This document shows positions 41,290 to 51,010 of a stretch of DNA of 64,000 nucleotides, piece by piece (position 1 is the stretch's first letter; each line of letters opens with the position of its first letter). Both the position numbers and the translations under genes were made by a program. The DNA is taken from assembly GCA_014529385.2 (NCBI GenBank), contig CM043952.1, positions 154,765,557 to 154,829,556 of the forward strand, read 5' to 3'. The notes beneath the pieces are model-generated. The model saw nothing but the letters and a program-made list of their open reading frames with translations, was not told where the DNA came from and ran no database searches. The stretch is from Adiantum capillus-veneris. Its lineage: Eukaryota; Streptophyta; Polypodiopsida; Polypodiales; Pteridaceae.

Positions 41290-41820
41290 CAAAGAACAAA
41301 AAAGGAGAAAGAAAGAGAGAGAAAGGAGAGTGACACTTGATGGGGTGCCTAACAACCTTCTCAAGGGCCCCCCACATCATTGCCAATGTGGTATTTTCTT
41401 TTGATTGTGTAAATAGAATGAAATCACAATGCAATACCTCAATACAGACTCTACTGAGTCAAATGGCGACTCGCAGCGTTGACTCCTCAAGAAGAGGTAC
41501 CTTCGGGCCTGATTTCATGCACCTTGGATCATTATTGATGTAAACAGTAAGGGAATGGCAAGGGTGAGATCTCAATGGGCTACCAAAGTACCAGGCTGCA
41601 TCTAGGATAGGTAGCGTTAGCAGATTTCACACTGCCTTGCAAGCAAGGAGCTGAAAACTAAAACCTCTGGCTTGATATGTTGCCAAGAGCTACCGCTAGG
41701 GCCTTGTCTTGAAAACACTGGCTGATCTACTCTAAAAACACTGACTGAGGTTGCAAGCTGAAAACACCAGGCTGGATGCTGCAAAAACGTTGAGGAAGGT
41801 ACTCTATTGCAGCTGCTTCT
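41290..41820 (+). repeat. Dispersed repeat related to 52660-53060
   Basis: A GA-rich start followed by GATGGGGTGCCTAAC ... CAAGGGCCCC resembles GATGGGGTCCCAAAC ... CAAGGGTCCT at 52715. Both then contain repeated AAAACACTGG / AAAACACCAGG words. Non-coding; identity unknown, perhaps an LTR of a low-copy family. Confidence 0.5.
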
Positions 41821-41828
41821 ACAACTTA

Positions 41829-42292
41829 TGTCACAATTTGATGATGTGGCATGACTACTTGGACCAAAGTCACTTTACAAGTTGTCTTGACAGGCCAAGG
41901 GACACAAGAAATTTTTAAGCACTGATTGGAAAACTATACGAATGCCGAGAAATTGCGCTGACATGATGATATGGTAGAGATACAAATTTTTACGTTTTGT
42001 GCTAACACGTGTTGATGTGCCATGTCATAAAGATTTTCAAAAATTATGCTTGCAACATTTTGGACGAGATGCTTTTGAGTTGAAGATTTTCATTGTACTA
42101 CTTTTGGGGCTCTGCTTTTGGGACATCCCTTGTAAAAATAAAAGACCCCCTAGGGCCTCACTCTGACGGCATCTGTACGCCAAGTCTGAGAGCAGAGGTC
42201 TTGTGGGAGTTGTACTTTGCAATTATGAATGATAAAAAAATACCGAAAGGGGTGGGGTCTACCTCTGGGAATGGAACTACACCAGGCCATGT

Positions 42293-42336
<44 letters not shown>

Positions 42337-42416
42337 AATTAAAGTTCAATGATTTTGAAAAATTTTGTTTGTGTGTTGCCATTGATTTCTTGCTTGGAGT
42401 GTCCAAGCTTGTTACA
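41829..42416 (+). repeat. 5' LTR of Ty3-D (588 bp)
   Basis: Starts TGTCACAA and ends CTTGTTACA next to the primer site. It aligns with 47464-47996 and 49442-49566, including TTTTCAAAAATTATGC, GCTTTTGAGTTGAAGATTTT and the (CT)n tract at 42297-42333. Confidence 0.9.
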
Positions 42417-42417
42417 G

Positions 42418-42428
42418 TGGTATCAGAG
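42418..42428 (+). promoter_or_regulatory. Primer binding site of Ty3-D (initiator tRNA-Met type)
   Basis: TGGTATCAGAG one base after the LTR end; the standard complement to the plant initiator tRNA-Met 3' end. Confidence 0.9.
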
Positions 42429-42429
42429 A

Positions 42430-43090
42430 TTAAAAAAAATCTTCTTCTACGGAGGATTTGATCCTTTTTACAACACACACCCGGACTTATTAGCCACTCC
42501 CACACTTCGTACATCACGCATCGAGTGTGCTCCCATCTTCATCGCTCTGTCTTGTAAGGCATAATCCATAAGAAGTCCAGATTACTCATGGGTTCTCTCG
42601 GAGAATCTGACAGAGATATCACACCTTGGTGCGCAAAGAATAGTTGAAATCCGGCACAGGAACTGAAGAAAAGAATGAAGATTTTGATAGATACTTGGAA
42701 GAAAAGTTTGCCAGAGCGGAGTACAAACGTAAACAAAAGGTTGACACGTGTGAAAATATTAATCAAGTACTCTAGGGACACAAGAATTGCGAAGCTCTTG
42801 AAGGTTTACTCGATTGATGAGATTTACTCGAGATGGTGTGAGGCCATTTCTTCTTCTCTCAGGTCAAGAGGAAAGACGAAAGGATAGACGAGTGCAAAAA
42901 AGCAAAACGTGTGCTTGCACAAAGACTAGACAAAACTCTTGAACAGAAGATGAACCAAAGAACCACTAGAAGATAAGCCACAAAGTTACATATCAAAAAC
43001 CGAGCGCAGAAGGAAAGGAAAGATAAAAGCACGTTTGATATCAAATTTTGTTGGGACCGCCAACATTCATCATATGAACAAAAGTATCGA
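42430..43090 (+). other. Ty3-D leader without recognisable gag
   Basis: The stretch where gag is expected encodes short charged segments (for example EDFDRYLEEKFARAEYKRKQ and ECKKAKRVLAQRLDKTLEQ) with stops, but no retrotrans_gag core motif. A gag-like core instead appears at 45536-46110. Confidence 0.4.
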
Positions 43091-43093
43091 ACT

Positions 43094-43393
43094 TTGCAGA
43101 GCATGGGGAAAATGCAAGACTCAAAAGCCCTTATTTTTCTTGATAGAAGAGCCAAGGCCAACTTTACTTCAACCAAATTGGCGGCTCGATTGGGATTTAC
43201 GCCCAAGGAAATGGGACCACTAGTGGAGGTTGTTCTAGTGGCGTCCGGATGGGATGTTTCCACTACACCTGCCATTGAAAAACTATGTTTGCATTGTAAG
43301 GGGTACTTAAGGCACGAGGACTTTTACATCATGCCTTTGGAAGGGTGTGACGTCCTCCAACGAATCCCTTGGTTCACAAGAATAGTGCCATGA
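43094..43393 (+). pseudogene. pol: Ty3-D protease (active site degenerate)
   Basis: ALIFLDRRAKANFTSTKLAA aligns with the chromovirus protease start L-D-S-G-A-x-x-N-F: the catalytic Asp remains, but Ser-Gly are changed to Arg-Arg. DFYIMPLEGCDVLQRIPWFT matches the C-terminal segment (D-x-I-L-G-x-x-W-L). Confidence 0.7.
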
Positions 43394-43736
43394 GTGCCAT
43401 GGTCGATTAGAGGGCAAGGAAAGCCATCTTGAAGACTGAGAAGGGCAAAGAGATTGTACATGATAAACTGAAGGGCAAGTTAGTCCACTCGAACTGGCTT
43501 TGACCGTTTCTAGATTAATGGAATCCAGTATTTTTGTTTATTCATTCTTCTTGAAATAATTGAATGATGATCAAAGGTCAAATATGTCTGACCTCGACAA
43601 GGAACAAAAAGATTTTATTCAAGATTAGGATGACTCTTACCTTAAAGGCTTAGCAGGAGATTTACCTCCTGCACCTTCGAAAGATCATAACATTTTTGAT
43701 TCCTGGTAATACAACACCAATTGACCACCTTATCAA

Positions 43737-44420
43737 GTGAGCCGGTCTCAAAATGAAGAGATAATGAACCAGATAAAAGAACTTCTAGAAAAGGGTCTTA
43801 TTCAACTTAGCACTTCACCTTTCTATTCACAATTGCTACTAGTATTAAAGAAAGATGGATCTTGGAGAATGTGCATTGACTATAGAGATCTCAATAAAAT
43901 CACCATAGAAACACATTCTCTATCATGAGGATCGATGATATACTCGACATACTTCAGGGATCTACTTGTTTTAGCCAAATCGATCTGAAGAGTGGATATT
44001 ATCAAATCGTATTTCTATTGGAGACGTCTATTAGACAGCTTTCAAGATGACTTTTGGCTTGTATGAATATCTAGCTATGCCATTTGGCCTTACAAGTGCA
44101 CCGGCTATATTCAACCATATGATGGGAAAAAAAATTGAGAGTACTGATCATTTGTGGGCACTCTCCTTGACAATATCATTGTCTTCTCAAAGCATTAGAA
44201 AGAACATTGACACCATATGTTAGAAGTTTTCCAAGCATTGTAAAACAAAGATTGGTTATAAATGTGAAAAAGAGCGAGTCCTTCTTGCCAAAAATGTGGG
44301 ACACATTGTCTCAGCAGTAGGGGTAAAGATGAGCTCGGCCAAAGTAGCAACCATTCAAGATTGGCCTTATTTGAAAAAATGTTTGTGAAGCTCAAAGTTT
44401 TCTCGGGTTGTGCTCATATT
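43737..44420 (+). pseudogene. pol: Ty3-D reverse transcriptase
   Basis: Fingers: EIMNQIKELLEKGLIQLSTS, SPFYSQLLLVLKKDGSWRMC and IDYRDLNKITIE. Palm: GSTCFSQIDLKSGYYQI (first catalytic Asp), MTFGLYEYLAMPFGLTSAPA; the YxDD box is lost in a shifted stretch. Thumb: VGHIVSAVGVKMSSAKVATI. Frames change at 43928, 44030 and 44160. Confidence 0.85.
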
Positions 44421-44499
44421 ATCGGCAGTTCATTTGAAATTTTTTAAAGATAGTTTCTAGTTTGCATGTGTTGACTCAAAAGGGGTTCCTTTTACTTGA

Positions 44500-44934
44500 G
44501 GACCGTCAAATATTGCACCCTTTCACACTCTGAAGAAAAAGTTGACAACCGGACCAGTGTTGGCCTTGCCAAACTTGCAAAAGCCATTTGAAGATTACTG
44601 TGATGTTTGTGCTTGTAGTCTGGGAGCTGTCTTGATGCAAGAAGGCCATGGCTTACAAGAGAAATATGTTTCACGTCCTGAATGGTTGCACAGATTTACA
44701 AGTAAGAGCTCTTGGGAGTCATCCATGCTCTTACACAGTGGCAACACTTTCTACTCGGAGTTGATTTTACCGTCTTTACATACCATCAAAGTTTACGCTA
44801 CCTCTTTTCCCAGAAGTAGCATTTGGGTTGACATCCTGTCACACTTTCACTTTCTGATAGTCCATGTTCATGGACTGAAGAACTTGGTGGCAGATGCTAC
44901 CCTTGTTTTTGGCCATTTTGTGATACATTATTGA
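44500..44934 (+). pseudogene. pol: Ty3-D RNase H
   Basis: APFHTLKKKLTTGPVLALPN leads to FEDYCDVCACSLGAVLMQEG, the RNase H first strand with C in place of the usual S/A. It continues to HVHGLKNLVADATLVFGH, matching the domain end (G-x-x-N-x-V-A-D-A-L-S). Confidence 0.8.
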
Positions 44935-44939
44935 AGCTT

Positions 44940-45430
44940 CAAGGATATGGTAGATCAGTACGCCACATATCCTGATTTTGTAGATATTTTTCACTAGATA
45001 CAAAGTGGAGAGATAATTTCAGGCTATTCCATATGGGATGGATATTTGATGCTAAAAACAATGTCCTGTGTTGCACAGCCTTCGAGCAAAAAGGTTTTGA
45101 TATTGTCCACATATTTTTTGGGTACATGGCATGCCTCAATCCATAGTCTTCGATAGAGATCCCCAATTTTTTGGTTTGCTTTTGAGGGAAATCTGGGGGA
45201 AACATTGGCATACGGTTGCAGTTCCCATCCTCATTTCACCCTAAGACAGATGGGAAATTTGAGATAGCCAATTCAGTGGCTTTGGATTTGTTGAAGTTTA
45301 ATATTTTGGATTAGAAGACTTAATGAGAAAAGTACTTGACTTTGGTGGAGTTTGTCTACAACAACACACTTCATTCATCGACGGGGAAGGCGCCATTTGA
45401 AGTGATCGTGGTCTTGGAAGGCCATCTAGT
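44940..45430 (+). pseudogene. pol: Ty3-D integrase core (N-terminal zinc domain missing)
   Basis: YATYPDFVDIFH then GYSIWDGYLML is the linker after RNase H. The zinc domain and first catalytic Asp are absent, and the core resumes at VHGMPQSIVFDRDPQFFGLL (second Asp). After a frameshift come SFHPKTDGKFEIAN (Glu position) and LVEFVYNNTLHSSTGKAPFE. Confidence 0.75.
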
Positions 45431-45535
45431 GGTTCAAATGAGGAGAGCTTGTCCTCTTTTGACAATGACCAGATCAACAAGGAAACCAAGGAGAAGGGAT
45501 TCAGGCGTCATGATTGAGATGTGTTTTTTTTTCAT

Positions 45536-46110
45536 ACTATCCATCGAGCCCTTGAGTTGGTACAATAGCTTGACGTCAACTTCTTTAGAGGATGATTCAC
45601 AGAACACTCCAGGGTGTGAAGGGTGACATCTTACTTGAAAGGAACTTCACAGACATGGTGGTCTACTCTGTTGTTACACAGAGAAGCACCTACGACGTGG
45701 TTAAAATTCAAGACAATTCTCACATCAACTTGGAGATCATATGATTATTCACAAGATGACATCATAGCTTGGCATCACTTGAAAACTCTTGAGAAAGATA
45801 CATTGGATGACTACTCCAGTCTGCCAGAGGTTTTGAGATACTTATTGGCTAGTGTCTTTGTTTGAGAAGAATACTTTGAGAGCCCAGATTGAGCAGTTTT
45901 GCTGTGGTTTTCTAAAAGGGAGTTGAGACTATTGTCTTAATCAAAAGTCTCACTCTATTCACAGACTTATGGAACATGCTAAGCGGCAATTTGCAATGCA
46001 TGCCAGCTCATTGAATTGTCTTACGGCCAGGATAGTATCCACCTCAACAAGGAAAGAGTCCACTAGATTGAAGAGAATGAATCAGGGGAACCAAACGACA
46101 ACTCATCACA
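45536..46110 (+). pseudogene. gag: Gag-like segment inside Ty3-D pol (out of order)
   Basis: TSYLKGTSQTWWSTLL, then PTTWLKFKTILTSTW, DDIIAWHHLKTLEKDTLDDY and a shifted IEQFCCGFLKGS match the retrotrans_gag core (LKG-A-WW, W-x-F-x-x-L, W-x-L-x-Q ... Y, F-x-x-GL). It sits between the integrase core (ending about 45430) and integrase C-terminus (from about 46430). It may be a translocated gag or a nested fragment of a related element. Confidence 0.65.
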
Positions 46111-46429
46111 GGATTCTAGATAATCAAATGGTAGCATAACTAAAGGTTTTGACAAACTAAGGTAACTAGATGGAAGTTCATCAAAGGATCCCTGAGAAGA
46201 AAGGGGATCAAATGATAGTGCGTCTCAGAGTTTCAATGATTGGGACTGATGTGCCAATGGACATGGGAAGGTAGCGAAGCTACCCATAGGTCCCAAGGCA
46301 CAAGAAAAGAAATGAAAAGGGAATCGATTGATACAAAAAAGAATTCCCTAGACCCATGATAAGATTTTTGAGCACATTAGTATGATCTAGATCTAGATAG
46401 TGCTTTTGCAAGGGTACATGAGGCTCTTG

Positions 46430-46715
46430 TGAACTCTCAAGCACGGCATAAGAAGGCAGCTATCAAGAATTGATGTGACTTGCAACTGAAGGAAGATGAC
46501 TGGGTGCTTTTATAGTTTGAGAAGGCACACCTAAGGAAACAAACATGAAAGGAACGGATTTTTCCAAAGCTAAGTATGCGATATTATGGCCCTTTCCAGA
46601 TTCAAGATAAGCTAATTGATCTATCCTTCACACTGAAGTCGCCAAAAACTTGGAAGATTCATGAATCACGATGCTTTTCATGTGAGTCTCTTGAAACCTT
46701 TCAAGAGTGAGGTAC
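46430..46715 (+). pseudogene. pol: Ty3-D integrase C-terminal domain
   Basis: QLKEDDWVLL then FPKLSMRYYGPFQIQDKLID and LSFTLKSPKTWKIH; after a shift HVSLLKPF-like residues. This is the standard chromovirus integrase tail before the chromodomain. Confidence 0.8.
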
Positions 46716-46880
46716 CATCTAACAGCCTAAGGAGCAACTTGAAGTAGACGAGAACGAGGAGATTCTCGTTCCAAGAATAGATACTGGCTCGCCAGAAAAG
46801 GAAAGAGAAAGGTAAAGTGAATGGCAGTTCTTAGTGAAATTCAAGAACTATCCCGAATTGGATGCGAAGTGAGATGGAGG
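46716..46880 (+). pseudogene. Ty3-D chromodomain
   Basis: LEVDENEEILVPRIDTGSPE followed by WQFLVKFKNYPELDAK: an E-x-IL-x-R start, then a Y/F-LVKW/F-x-NYP-x-x-A core. Chromodomains steer insertion towards modified histones. An internal stop and the change of the usual YLVKW to FLVKF mark decay. From 46880 to 47453 no domain is seen. Confidence 0.75.
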
Positions 46881-47453
46881 AGGAGGGACTAGTAGATACT
46901 CAGATTATTTAACTTTACCTTGAGGCTTTCATTCTAGATGCACTATTCCAAGAGATCCCATAGATTAGTAGGGCTGAATCTGATGCACACATGAATTAAC
47001 AAGAGGGGAGTAACTCTGCTCCTTTGTCACTCACGGATTACCCCGGATGGAAAAAAGTCACTGATTTTTCTTTGGATTTTAGGAATATTGAGGTGCTGAC
47101 AGTATTCTGCTAGACGGTTTTATGAAAGAAGTACAGGTTTGAAAGACAAAATGGCTGCAGTGTTTCATCTAGAGAATCTACAGTAAGGATTAGTTAATCC
47201 AACATTAGTGAGGTCTTGTGTGGATCTAGATGCAATTCCTAAATACGTTCCTATGAATCATGGTCCTAGATCTTGATGGATTCTATGTGATTTGATTTGA
47301 ATGTGATGTGAAAATTCAGTGACTACCGTCTTTGTGCAACTGCTAGATTTGTGTCTTCTACTGCGTCGTTACTTAGAGTCACTATCTACTGAACTGGTTT
47401 ATGGATTCTTTCTATTTTTGTAGGCGTAATCGAGGGTGATTACAATTATTTCA

Positions 47454-47463
47454 TGAGGGGGTA
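47454..47463 (+). promoter_or_regulatory. Polypurine tract of Ty3-D
   Basis: TGAGGGGGTA directly precedes the 3' LTR start TGTCACAA. Confidence 0.8.
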
Positions 47464-47957
47464 TGTCACAAATTGATGACATGGCATGACTACTTGGACC
47501 AAAGTCACTTTATAAGTTGTCCCAACTTAAGAGTACCTGCCGACAAGGCCCAGGGACATAAGCAATTTTTAAGCGCTGATTGAACAATTGTACGGACACT
47601 CAAAAATCACATTGACATGATGATGTGGTAGCAATACATATATATTTTGTTTTGCATTGATAGGTGATGACATGTCATGTTGTACAGATTTTCAAAAATT
47701 ACGCAGCAGCTTTTTGGGCCAGATGCTTTTGAGTTGAAGATTTTCATTGTACTACTTTTGGGGCTCTTCTTTTGGGGTATCCCAAGTGTAATAATAAAAG
47801 AACCCCTGGGGCCTCACTCTAACGGCATCCGGATGCAGAGTCTGAGAGCAAAGGTCCCACGAGAGTTGTACTTTGTAATGACTAATGATAAAGAAATACC
47901 AAAAGGGGTGCTAGTCTTTGGGGACAGTACCTCTAGGCATGGAACTACGCTAGGGAG

Positions 47958-47999
<42 letters not shown>

Positions 48000-48057
48000 G
48001 ATAACACTAGCCTCTCTTCCTCTCCCACAGTCTCCCCTTGGGCGAGGAGCAGCCTTG

Positions 48058-48058
<1 letters not shown>

Positions 48059-48097
<39 letters not shown>
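48059..48097 (+). repeat. Homopolymer run of about 39 G
   Basis: Uninterrupted poly-G. The length may be affected by sequencing or assembly error. It could also be a slippage-expanded GC-rich 5' end of the non-LTR unit. Confidence 0.85.
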
Positions 48098-48098
<1 letters not shown>

Positions 48099-48431
48099 AA
48101 CTTTTAGTTAAGCTTTTCCCTGCTCTACTGGAGTTCTCATCCCAGTACCCTGTGGCTCTGGCGATTGCTACTATGCCGTGCTCTACTCGCGTGCTCATGC
48201 CAGCCCCATACAGCCCTAGCAACTCCCAGCTATACTCTGATCCAGTCTCGAGCAACATTGCAGATTCAGCTACAACTGGCTGGCCTCAACCGGGTTCAAC
48301 AGCAAGCAAACTGTGTCCGCCACCTTAGTTGACCTCGAGCCCGCTGCCCTGGACTCCAACCGCTCGGCTTCTTTGTTTTTGGGCTAGGTCATTTGACTTG
48401 CATGCGCCAGTTCTCACGCATTTTTTCAACA

Positions 48432-49163
48432 ATGACTACTCCTAGCACACCAGCTTAGGGTGCACGTAAAAGTTTTCTTGTTGTGGTAGTTGTCCACAGG
48501 AAGGACTCCTTCGTTAGCCAAGAAGCTAGAATATTGGCTCTTGAGACCTAAATCCAAGAGCTCATTAGGGAAAATGTATCCCTCAACAAATGCTTACACA
48601 AGCTTGAGGTCACAAAGGATGAAGAGATTCAGACTCTCCTTACAAAAGCATGAGAGGTTAAAGACTCCATTGTGGAGTCTGTTACGAAGGTCCAAAAGGA
48701 AGTCCGAGAAGTCACAGATGGCATCACACAGAAGATCGGCATCGAGTTAAAGGCCGCCCTCCAAGAATGCCAGCTACAAGAATCCCTCAGTCTTAAAGTG
48801 AGGATCAGAGGGCTCCCATCACCATGGTGTACCACCAAGGACACTCTCAAAGAAGCAATCATCAAGCTCAATGACATCTTGCAGCCAATCACTATTGAGC
48901 CCAACACGGTCTCTTGGCTCAATGACACAAGCAGACGCTTGCCACCTGGGCAATGCACACTTATCTTCAAGGACAAAGAGGAGTGGTTGAGGCTTTAACG
49001 CCAATCCCGCCTCCTCAAGGGAACAAATTTTTGGAATGTTGAGGATTTAACTTCGAACCAACTCAAACTCAAAGCAAGCGAGCTCAAGAAAATGCATGAC
49101 GCCTGTAAACAAGGAAAGTCGGCAGTCTATTGAGATGGGCAAGATCTCATTCAGGATTTTTGA
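48432..49163 (+). pseudogene. L1-ORF1-like RNA-binding protein (coiled coil plus RRM-like core)
   Basis: One 243-codon frame from the ATG at 48432 to a TGA at 49161 has only in-frame nonsense codons and no frameshift. Order: a short N-terminus; a coiled coil with heptads (ILALET, IQELIRENVSLNKCLHKLEV); VTKVQKEVREVTDGI; an RRM-like start LKVRIRGLPSP; a second ribonucleoprotein-like strand PPGQCTLIFKDKEEWLRL; and a C-terminal part KGTNFWNVEDLTSNQLKLKA ending SELKKMHDACKQGKSAVY. The ending LKG-x-N ... EDLT-x-x-Q ... K is typical of L1-type ORF1 proteins, which bind element RNA as trimers. Confidence 0.65.
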
Positions 49164-49438
49164 ACTCCTAAGAAGACCCCGTTGCTATCCGCAATAGTAG
49201 CCACGTAGGTGTTTTCCCCTTGTTTTGTCATTTTGTCCCCCTCCTTCCCATTTTAGGATACGTTGCTCACGTGCCCGTTTGTATGACCCCCTTAAAAGCT
49301 AGTACTCCCACCTCGAGTCTTTATACCAACCAATTGAGTTGTACTAGTCATATGATGGAGCTACCTTTGTAATGTGTGTATTTGGTCCCATTGGTCATAC
49401 TTGACCTCCGAGGACGATAATCAATCTATCTATCTATC

Positions 49439-49441
<3 letters not shown>

Positions 49442-49483
<42 letters not shown>
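49442..49483. repeat. (CT)n microsatellite at the right edge of the insertion
   Basis: Continuation of the LTR (CT)n tract; the left part is at 47962-47996. Confidence 0.95.
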
Positions 49484-49487
<4 letters not shown>

Positions 49488-49566
49488 AATTAAAGTTCAA
49501 TGATTTTGAAGTCTTTGTTTGTGTGTTCCTATTGATTTCCCACTTGGAGTGTCCAAGACTTTTACA

Positions 49567-50586
49567 ACTTGACTCCGAAATGGGAGCTCTCTTGCTCCCT
49601 TTATAGGTGAGGGATGGGCCCTAAGTAATTATTGAGGCCTAGGTAGGGCAAGTGTCCACCAAATCACACAAAAAATAAATCATAAAAATAAATCATTATA
49701 ATTTGAGCCAAGGGGTCCAGATTGGGTGAGACAGTTGCCAACTGAGAATCCAATCAACGTGGGGAATGGCTCGTTGGATTCCTCTATCCTAGAACTACAT
49801 GCTTGTCATGCAAGATGCCCACCGTAGCATAATAACATCTATCAAAAGGCATATACAAACCATTTATGCAAGAGGGTTCCAAAAATGAAAAACCTAATCT
49901 AATGGACTTGTCTGGACATGCAGGTCCTGCAAATAGGGTCACAGTGTTGCCGATACTAATCCTCCTGGGATTCTAGACACTGTTATCTAGGAAGAAGTGG
50001 AAAACTAGGTCTAGAAGTTGATGAAGCATGTCCACGTGGCACACAGAGCCATGTGCACGTGACATCCTACGAGTAAGCTTCCGCTTTTCTGCACTCGTCT
50101 GTCCTTTTAGCTTTCTTCTCGACCTAGGAGGAGAATCAACGACCTCTTGAGTAAATACCATCAATTGGGTAATCCTTTAGACATTTTGAAAATCTCAAAT
50201 CTTTGGAATACTAAATCAATCTTTTGACACACATGTTAACCTTCACATTACGCTTTTGCTCTGCTCTAGCAAACTTCTCCACCCAAAAAAATGCCAAATC
50301 CTCATTCTTTTATTCAGTTCCCGCATCAGATTTCAACTTTTCTTCGCCTCCTCCCCGAGGCATGTTATGTTTGTGAGATTCTCCGTAAGAACCCATGTGT
50401 AACCTTGGGTTCTTTATGGCTTATGCCCTTTAAGAGAGAGCGATGAAGATGGGAGCGAGCCCCAAGCACAATGAATGAAGGGTGGGAGTAACTAATAAAT
50501 CCAGGGTTGGGATTGAAGATTCTTTCACCAAGAACCTGTGTGTGCTGCAAAAAGGATCACATTTGGCATAGAAGAAGAATATTTCT
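49567..50586 (-). other. Leader-like region of a second chromovirus-type fragment, no clear gene
   Basis: The only nearby signal is the minus-strand primer site at 50600. Short open stretches (such as SPPRSRRKLKGQTSAEKRKL, about 50130-50070) are basic but not assignable. Otherwise nothing is recognisable. Confidence 0.3.
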
Positions 50587-50600
50587 AAGCTTTGATACCA
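50587..50600 (-). promoter_or_regulatory. Primer binding site (tRNA-Met type) of a minus-strand LTR element fragment
   Basis: Minus-strand TGGTATCAAAGCTT, one base after an LTR end GTTCCAAGTCTGTTACA that resembles the Ty3-D LTR end (GTCCAAGCTTGTTACA). Confidence 0.7.
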
Positions 50601-50601
50601 T

Positions 50602-51010
50602 TGTAACAGACTTGGAACACCTCAAGTCAAGAATTTGACACAACACACATGAGAAAAACTGAAAATAACTTAATCACAATTGGGAGATATGAGATGGCTT
50701 GACGTACTTCCTTGCCTAGAGAGAGTGGCTCCAAAGTGTGGTGCCCCTTTCGATATGTCTTTTAATATTAATCTTGACAAAGTACAATATTTGATGGTCC
50801 TCTCTCTCTATTCAATGCTTCCAAGATAATCTGAGAGAGGCCCTGAAACTTCCTTATTAAGACTCTCAGACCTAAAAGCAGCACATGAAAAGCTACAAGT
50901 TCCAAAAGCATCTGATCTCTCAAGCTAGCACTCAATGCTGCCAAAGTAAATTGCACCACAAATTGCAGGTGCCTATATAGCCTGCCACATCTACAGCCAA
51001 TGCACTTTAT
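50602..51010 (-). repeat. LTR fragment next to that primer site (outer end not found)
   Basis: The inner end is set by the primer site. A minus-strand TATA candidate GGCTATATAGGCAC lies at 50980-50972. Upstream sequence to about 51430 may belong to the same LTR. No partner is visible. Confidence 0.5.

Larger units (their letters stand above)
47997..49441 (+). mobile_element. ORF1-only non-LTR (LINE-like) insertion in the Ty3-D 3' LTR
   Basis: A 1.44-kb unit has a C/G-rich start, a run of about 39 G residues, one long decayed ORF with L1-ORF1-like order, a short 3' region and a terminal ATCT tetranucleotide run (about 49423-49441) after CCTCCGAGGACGATAATC. A simple-repeat 3' end with no LTR and no inverted ends fits target-primed insertion. 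Flanking CT tracts serve as, or hide, the target duplication. No RT or endonuclease is encoded, as in half-LINE (HAL1-like) elements. Confidence 0.6.
41829..49566 (+). mobile_element. Ty3-D: decayed chromovirus (Ty3 with chromodomain)
   Basis: Bounded by a 588-bp 5' LTR and a 3' LTR enlarged by an insertion. It has a Met-type primer site, protease, RT, RNase H, integrase core and C-terminus, and a chromodomain. The flanks ACTTA (before 41829) and ACTTG (after 49566) form an imperfect 5-bp target duplication. Coding regions are heavily broken, so the element is old. A gag-like segment sits between the integrase core and integrase C-terminus, out of the normal order. Confidence 0.85.
47464..49566 (+). 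repeat. 3' LTR of Ty3-D, split by an insertion at its (CT)n tract
   Basis: 47464-47996 and 49442-49566 align to the two ends of the 5' LTR. The intervening 47997-49441 has no counterpart there and lies exactly between two (CT)n tracts. Confidence 0.88.

Noticed and set aside
48038-48328. Glycine-run protein (and the antisense Pro run)
   Set aside because: Product of the poly-G tract; no conserved domain.
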